Positions 60,290 to 64,000 of a DNA stretch of 64,000 nucleotides are shown here, in pieces (within the stretch, counting starts at the first letter, position 1; the number at the start of each line of letters is the position of its first letter). The DNA is taken from positions 1 through 64,000 of the forward strand of contig CAMIYM010000010.1 in NCBI GenBank assembly GCA_946403085.1, written 5' to 3'. Below the pieces are notes generated by a model. It searched no databases and had not been told where the DNA came from. It saw only the letters and a list, made by a program, of their open reading frames with translations. Origin of the DNA: an uncultured Clostridia bacterium. Lineage in GTDB: Bacteria > Bacillota > Clostridia > Saccharofermentanales > Saccharofermentanaceae. Position numbers and translations under genes: made by a program.

Positions 60290-60366
60290 AGGCGGTAAAA
60301 TGTTTGTCCTGGTTTTGTTTTGCGACAGGATGGCACAAACGAACTGTCGGCTCCGTTCTTGGAGCA
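60290..60366 (-). ncRNA. preQ1-type riboswitch aptamer (class III-like)
   Basis: On the minus strand a GCTCC/GGAGC hairpin (60365-60350) abuts a CGACAG/CTGTCG stem (60349-60344 with 60328-60323). GTTTGT in that stem's loop (60340-60335) can pair with ACAAAC downstream (60307-60302), which makes an H-type pseudoknot. An A-rich strand and 'TTTTACCGCC' follow. A pseudoknot aptamer in front of a queuosine-precursor transporter is the hallmark of preQ1 riboswitches, and the large HL(out)-like size fits class III. I assign the ligand from context and fold, not from a covariance search. Confidence 0.75.
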
Positions 60367-60371
60367 CGCAT

Positions 60372-60401
60372 AAAATACTATATCTGCTGATGCAAAGTCA
60401 A
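60372..60401 (-). promoter_or_regulatory. Promoter of the riboswitch-yhhQ-queF operon
   Basis: On the minus strand TTGACT (60401-60396) and TATTTT (60377-60372) are separated by 18 bases, immediately upstream of the aptamer. Confidence 0.55.
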
Positions 60402-60505
60402 GAAAATATATTTGTTATTTAGAAAAATGGCATTTTTCGAAAGATGTAATCAAGAATTCTTTATGTTATATTATTGCGTATGGAATAAGGAAAGGGCGAT
60501 GAATA

Positions 60506-61669
60506 ATGGCAGTATTGTGCGAAAACTGTGCAGGCAGACTTATCTTCAATCCGGCATCACAGAAGCTGGAGTGTGCTACATGTGGCAGTTCTTTTTATCC
60601 TGAAGATGTTGAAGATAAATATGCTGATGCAAGTTCAAAGTATTATGACACGAGGGTATATACCTGCAATCACTGTGGTGCTGAGATCATTACGAGCGAT
60701 ACGGAGGTCTCCACATTCTGTGTCTATTGCGGAAACCCGTCTATCAACTTCAGCAGGATCTCAAAGGAATACAGACCTGACGGTCTCATACCGTTTCAGG
60801 TAACAAAAGAAGATGCGATCAGGTATATCAACATAAGGCTTCTGAAGAATCCTATCGTGCCGAAAGAACTTAAGAGTAAGTGCGTTGCAGAGAACCTCAG
60901 AGGTATCTATGTTCCTTACTGGATCGTTAACGCCGAATATACTGAGGCAGACTTCCTCACAGGTAAAGTCAAGCAGGGCAAGAGAACAGAGACAAGGTGT
61001 TATTCGAGAGCGGGAAATGTGAGTTTCAAGAATGTCCCGGTAGATGGTTCGAGGATCTTAAATGATGATGTCAGCTGTAAGCTGGAACCGTTCTACCTTG
61101 AAGATTCCAAGACTTTTGACGAGGATTATCTGAACGGTTTCTATTCGAATACTTCGGATATGAGGTATAACGATCTCAGGAATTCAGCTGCCCACAGATG
61201 CCACAAACTCTTTGAGGAAGACGTGGTAAAGACGGTGGAGGCAAAAGACGTTAAGATCAAGGACTATATCCATTGGATCGATATAGCTGACGATCCGGTC
61301 TATATGATGCTTCCCGTGTGGTTTTTGACCTTCAAATATAACGAAAAGCCGTACACCATACTGGTCAATGGACAGACAGGAAAAGTCGTAGGCACTATGC
61401 CCTGGGAAAAGAAACGTGTAGTTGCGATAGGCGTTTCTGTTTTCCTTTTCGTGGTAGCCCTGTTCGCATTGCTTTGGGTATCCATGTATTTCGAACATGG
61501 AGCATTCTATTTCTTTACGATATTCAATGCTTATGGATTTGCAGGCTTGCTTGTCGGTGCATCAGCTGCGTTTACGGCCGGCATTGTCGGAATACGAAGG
61601 ATATGGAAGAATCTGAGGCTCACCCAGTCTGAAGATATCTTCAAGTACGTTAAGAAAAGGCAGGGCTGA
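60506..61669 (+). CDS. Zinc-ribbon protein with two C-terminal membrane helices
   Basis: The 387-residue protein starts at ATG 60506 after AAAGGG. Two zinc ribbons lie at about 5-28 ('CENCAG', 'CATCGS') and 49-74 ('CNHCGA', 'CVYCGN'). A mixed domain follows with 'LRGIYVPYWIVNAEYTEAD' and 'MMLPVWFLTFKYNEKPYTILVNGQTGKVVG'. It ends with hydrophobic helices ('IGVSVFLFVVALFALLWVSM', 'GFAGLLVGASAAFTAGIVG') and a basic tail. It is a paralogue of the 332-residue protein at 47773, which lacks the membrane part. Function unknown. Confidence 0.78.
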   Translation: MAVLCENCAGRLIFNPASQKLECATCGSSFYPEDVEDKYADASSKYYDTRVYTCNHCGAEIITSDTEVSTFCVYCGNPSINFSRISKEYRPDGLIPFQVTKEDAIRYINIRLLKNPIVPKELKSKCVAENLRGIYVPYWIVNAEYTEADFLTGKVKQGKRTETRCYSRAGNVSFKNVPVDGSRILNDDVSCKLEPFYLEDSKTFDEDYLNGFYSNTSDMRYNDLRNSAAHRCHKLFEEDVVKTVEAKDVKIKDYIHWIDIADDPVYMMLPVWFLTFKYNEKPYTILVNGQTGKVVGTMPWEKKRVVAIGVSVFLFVVALFALLWVSMYFEHGAFYFFTIFNAYGFAGLLVGASAAFTAGIVGIRRIWKNLRLTQSEDIFKYVKKRQG

Positions 61670-61672
61670 TGT

Positions 61673-61987
61673 ATGGAAGAAAGATTATTTAATATAGTTG
61701 CCATGTTCGTGGGCTTTATAGTCTTTACAGCTGCAGCATTCGCTCTTTTCGCAGTCTATAAGGTCTTGAAAAAGTATGCGGACTTCGGAGATTCTTCATG
61801 CAAGATCGGCGAGTATAGTAAAAGTGGAGTAAAGTACACCCGATTTGGAGATGATGTGCCTTCCAGCGACAAGTATCATCTTTTTGCTGATTACGGAGAA
61901 AACCCGTTCGAGAACAGAAGACACAGGATTCCCGAAGTGCTCCTGCTGAATACCCAAAAGGATAAGCAGGAAGATATAGAGATTTGA
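61673..61987 (+). CDS. Small single-pass membrane protein, unknown
   Basis: The 104-residue protein has one N-terminal hydrophobic helix ('FNIVAMFVGFIVFTAAAFALFAVY') and a soluble, polar remainder. It starts three bases after the zinc-ribbon gene, so the two are translationally linked and may work together at the membrane. No family recognised. Confidence 0.65.
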   Translation: MEERLFNIVAMFVGFIVFTAAAFALFAVYKVLKKYADFGDSSCKIGEYSKSGVKYTRFGDDVPSSDKYHLFADYGENPFENRRHRIPEVLLLNTQKDKQEDIEI

Positions 61988-61997
61988 GGATAAAGAG

Positions 61998-62660
61998 ATG
62001 CAGAGTAAAAAAGGCGTGATTTTCGATATGGATGGCACAGTCTGGGATTCTTCCGAGAATGTTGCAAAGTCATGGACTGTCAAAGTTCAGGAAGCAGGGT
62101 TTACCGATAAAGTGGTAACCCGTGAAGACATCCAGAGGAACATGGGTAAGCCCATGGATGCGATTGCAGATGACCTTTTCACATATACGGAAAAGGGCCC
62201 CGAAAGAGATGCGCTCCGCTATGCGTGCGAGGAATACGAGAACGAGTATCTAAGAGAACACGGCGGCATCCTCTACGAAGGCATCTGTGAGACCTGGACC
62301 AAGCTTAAGGAGATGGGTTATCACGTCTATATCGTAAGCAACTGCCAGGCAGGTTATATCGAGGCATTCCTCGAGTACTATAAGATCGCTTACGGCAATC
62401 CTGAAGACCTTGTTGAAGATATCGAATGCTATGGCAATAACTTCAAGCAGAAGGATGAGAATATCAAACTTCTGGCTGAGCGCAACGGCCTTACGGAAGC
62501 ATGCTATGTCGGTGATATCCAGAGCGATTACGATTCGACAGTAAAAGCAGGTTTCCCGTTTATTCATGCGAAGTACGGATTCGGCACGATCAATACAGAA
62601 GTGCCTGTAATAAACAATTTTGAAGAACTTATAAAAGTTGTTCCTGAAGTAATCGGATAA
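61998..62660 (+). CDS. HAD-superfamily hydrolase (Gph-like phosphatase)
   Basis: This 220-residue enzyme has HAD motif I 'FDMDGTVWDS' (nucleophile Asp10, acid/base Asp12), motif II 'VYIVSNC', and motif IV 'CYVGDIQSDYDS'. It has the helical cap of phosphoglycolate-phosphatase/beta-phosphoglucomutase types. It precedes a glycerol-1-phosphate-dehydrogenase-like gene by 21 bases and may dephosphorylate a sugar or glycerol phosphate. RBS GAGGATAAAGAG region. Confidence 0.86.
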   Translation: MQSKKGVIFDMDGTVWDSSENVAKSWTVKVQEAGFTDKVVTREDIQRNMGKPMDAIADDLFTYTEKGPERDALRYACEEYENEYLREHGGILYEGICETWTKLKEMGYHVYIVSNCQAGYIEAFLEYYKIAYGNPEDLVEDIECYGNNFKQKDENIKLLAERNGLTEACYVGDIQSDYDSTVKAGFPFIHAKYGFGTINTEVPVINNFEELIKVVPEVIG

Positions 62661-62681
62661 CAAGAAAGAGAGGTCAGCATT

Positions 62682-63737
62682 ATGCCAAAAGATGAGATAT
62701 CCATACCGTCTATCTTAAAGATCGAAAAAGGTGTCACCGCAAACATCGGTGAGTATTTGAAAGATGCCGGCTTTACACAGGTTGTTATCCTCTTCGGCAA
62801 CGGTCTTATCTCAATGTTCGGCGATACTGTTTTCGCATCATTCGAGAAGGCCGGCGTCAAGGTCCTTCATCACCAGGAGATGGATACTGTTGACTTCAAT
62901 GACATCACTAATCTCGCATTCGAACTTCCCAACAAGACCCAGGCGATCATTGGCATGGGCGGCGGAAAAGTAATCGATGCGGCTAAGTATATCGGTTATG
63001 TGCTTCGCATTCCTTTCATTAGTGTTCCGACGAGTTCATCTTCAGACGGATTTTCCAGTTCTTCCGCATCGCTTATCGTTGACGGACACAGGAAATCTCT
63101 TCCTGCTAAGATGGCTTACGGCATCCTTGTGGATACGGATGTTATCAAGAGCGCACCTGTAAGATTCCTCCACTCCGGTGTAGGCGATATGGTTGCCAAG
63201 ATCCAGTCCACATACGACTGGCAGCACGAGGAAGATCTTGGCTATGATGAAGTAAATGATTTTGCATTTATGGTTGCCAAGAAGGCTGTAAATTCTTTCG
63301 TAAGAACACCTTTTGAATCTATAGAGGAAGAGCTCTTCCTGAAAGAACTTCTTGACTCACTTGCCATGAGCGGAGTCGCTAATGAGATCGCCGGATCTTC
63401 TGCACCTACCAGCGGCAGTGAGCATCTTATCTCGCATGCTCTTGATTCATTCCTTGAGCGTCCGCAGCTTCACGGCGTGCAGGTCGGAATCGCCACATAC
63501 ATCATGTGCAAGATCCTGGATCACCGCTGGAAGAGAGTTGATACTATCTTCACAAAGACAGGCTTCTGGGATTATTGTGCGACACTTGATCTGAAGGCTG
63601 AGGATTATTCAAAGGCGATCGATATGGCTCCTTCCATAAAGCCTCACCGCCACACATATCTTCATGAAGAGAAATACAGAGACATGGCTAAAGCCCTGCT
63701 CTCAAGCGATGAGAAACTGAAGGCGATCCTTCACTGA
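62682..63737 (+). CDS. Glycerol-1-phosphate dehydrogenase-like (AraM/EgsA family) enzyme
   Basis: The 351-residue enzyme belongs to the iron-ADH/G1PDH superfamily. The NAD(P) site 'IGMGGGKVIDAAKYIG' and 'VPTSSSSDGFSSSSASL' are typical of G1P dehydrogenases. Metal ligands are visible as Asp in 'GVGDMVAK', His in 'GSEHLISHALD' and His in 'LHGVQVGIATY'. AraM of Bacillus reduces dihydroxyacetone phosphate to sn-glycerol-1-phosphate, an archaeal-type lipid precursor, and lies in the arabinose operon. Here an arabinofuranosidase lies 4 kb upstream and a HAD phosphatase precedes it directly. The exact substrate is inferred. Confidence 0.82.
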   Translation: MPKDEISIPSILKIEKGVTANIGEYLKDAGFTQVVILFGNGLISMFGDTVFASFEKAGVKVLHHQEMDTVDFNDITNLAFELPNKTQAIIGMGGGKVIDAAKYIGYVLRIPFISVPTSSSSDGFSSSSASLIVDGHRKSLPAKMAYGILVDTDVIKSAPVRFLHSGVGDMVAKIQSTYDWQHEEDLGYDEVNDFAFMVAKKAVNSFVRTPFESIEEELFLKELLDSLAMSGVANEIAGSSAPTSGSEHLISHALDSFLERPQLHGVQVGIATYIMCKILDHRWKRVDTIFTKTGFWDYCATLDLKAEDYSKAIDMAPSIKPHRHTYLHEEKYRDMAKALLSSDEKLKAILH

Positions 63738-63751
63738 TAAAGGAGAACGTA

Positions 63752-64000
63752 ATGAGAAGAAAAGTATTGGCTGTGATCGGCCTTTTTATGTGCGTGTTTA
63801 TTTTCGCGGGATGCGGCGAAAAGGGAATCTAGGGAAACTGGGAACTCTATGAAGAGATCGAGAGCGACGGCAACAAGCTCGATAAGAAAGAACTCGAGGA
63901 AAAGGGCATCAATGAGAGATATGAGATCGTCGAGGATAAGGTCCATTACACATGCAGTATGGCCTTGATGAAGAAAGACGTCGAGTTCGATATGGACCTT
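63752..64000 (+). pseudogene. Lipoprotein gene interrupted by in-frame TAG (partial)
   Basis: ATG 63752 follows AGGAG. The first 26 codons give a signal peptide with lipobox FAGC and 'GEKGI', then TAG at 63830-63832. The same frame continues open to the window end with 'GNWELYEEIESDGNKLDKKEL' in pieces, a pattern typical of lipocalin-like 'GxW' lipoproteins. Either a nonsense mutation has inactivated it, or the stop is read through. No other gene in the window has such an internal TAG. The gene runs off the right edge. Confidence 0.7.

Overview
The window reads as a chromosomal segment of an anaerobic low-to-moderate GC Gram-positive bacterium of the class Clostridia. Four things point there: AGGAGG-type ribosome binding sites, many lipoproteins with a Leu/Ala-Gly-Cys lipobox, a GHKL/LytTR regulatory pair, and a preQ1-type riboswitch of the kind known from Faecalibacterium relatives. 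Gut or rumen Oscillospiraceae/Saccharofermentans-like bacteria fit best. This placement is an inference from gene content. I saw no rRNA, tRNA, CRISPR array or intact insertion sequence.

Layout. 1-6.2 kb: the end of a PucR-type regulator, then a polar amino acid ABC transporter (binding protein, permease, ATPase), a cytidylate-kinase-like protein, a class III aminotransferase and an iron alcohol dehydrogenase. This looks like an uptake and catabolic operon for an amino compound. 6.4-8.9 kb: an ECF sigma factor fused to a transmembrane segment and an extracellular domain, followed by a lipoprotein with a duplicated domain. 9-12.4 kb: small proteins, a GNAT enzyme, and a leftward deacetylase/transglutaminase cell-wall operon. 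12.5-17.2 kb: a beta-helix lipoprotein, an Agr/Com-like histidine kinase and LytTR regulator, and a CPBP membrane protease. 17.2-24.9 kb: a tandem Cys-codon-rich repeat, a diguanylate cyclase, an AlkZ-related protein, an esterase, a Y-family polymerase with a YolD-like partner, and surface or low-complexity proteins.

25-36.5 kb: a surface glycan cluster with UDP-L-FucNAc synthesis (CapE, CapG, CapF homologues), a NeuD-like acyltransferase, three glycosyltransferases, two LicD phosphotransferases, a Wzx flippase and an SGNH hydrolase. 36.5-45.7 kb: a GH25 lysozyme, a P-loop protein, a large beta-propeller/HD-GYP c-di-GMP phosphodiesterase, and several unknown lipoproteins and membrane proteins. 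45.7-53.2 kb: two divergent sugar ABC permeases without a binding protein or ATPase, a zinc-ribbon protein, a methyltransferase, a DUF2975/HTH pair and an acyltransferase-3 protein. 53.2-57.1 kb: palindrome-rich DNA next to a PD-(D/E)XK nuclease-like gene, a TetR/flavodoxin operon with two clear operators, and a GNAT enzyme. 57.2-64 kb: a GH51 arabinofuranosidase, a preQ1-riboswitch-controlled queuosine-precursor transporter/QueF operon, a second zinc-ribbon protein, a HAD phosphatase with a glycerol-1-phosphate-dehydrogenase-like enzyme, and a lipoprotein gene broken by an in-frame TAG.

How the parts may connect. Several genes concern the cell envelope: glycan synthesis, LicD decoration, cell-wall-binding deacetylase, lysozyme, transglutaminase-like lipoprotein and tethered sigma factor. 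A phosphocholine-like decoration made by LicD could anchor the protein carrying choline-binding-type repeats. Cyclic-di-GMP turnover is represented by one cyclase and one phosphodiesterase. The most unexplained signal is an intergenic repeat family with the core AAAGTC-N15-GCAYRCTGTGAC. It occurs at 17.24-17.40 kb (three copies, 63-bp period) and again at 53.17-53.29 kb.
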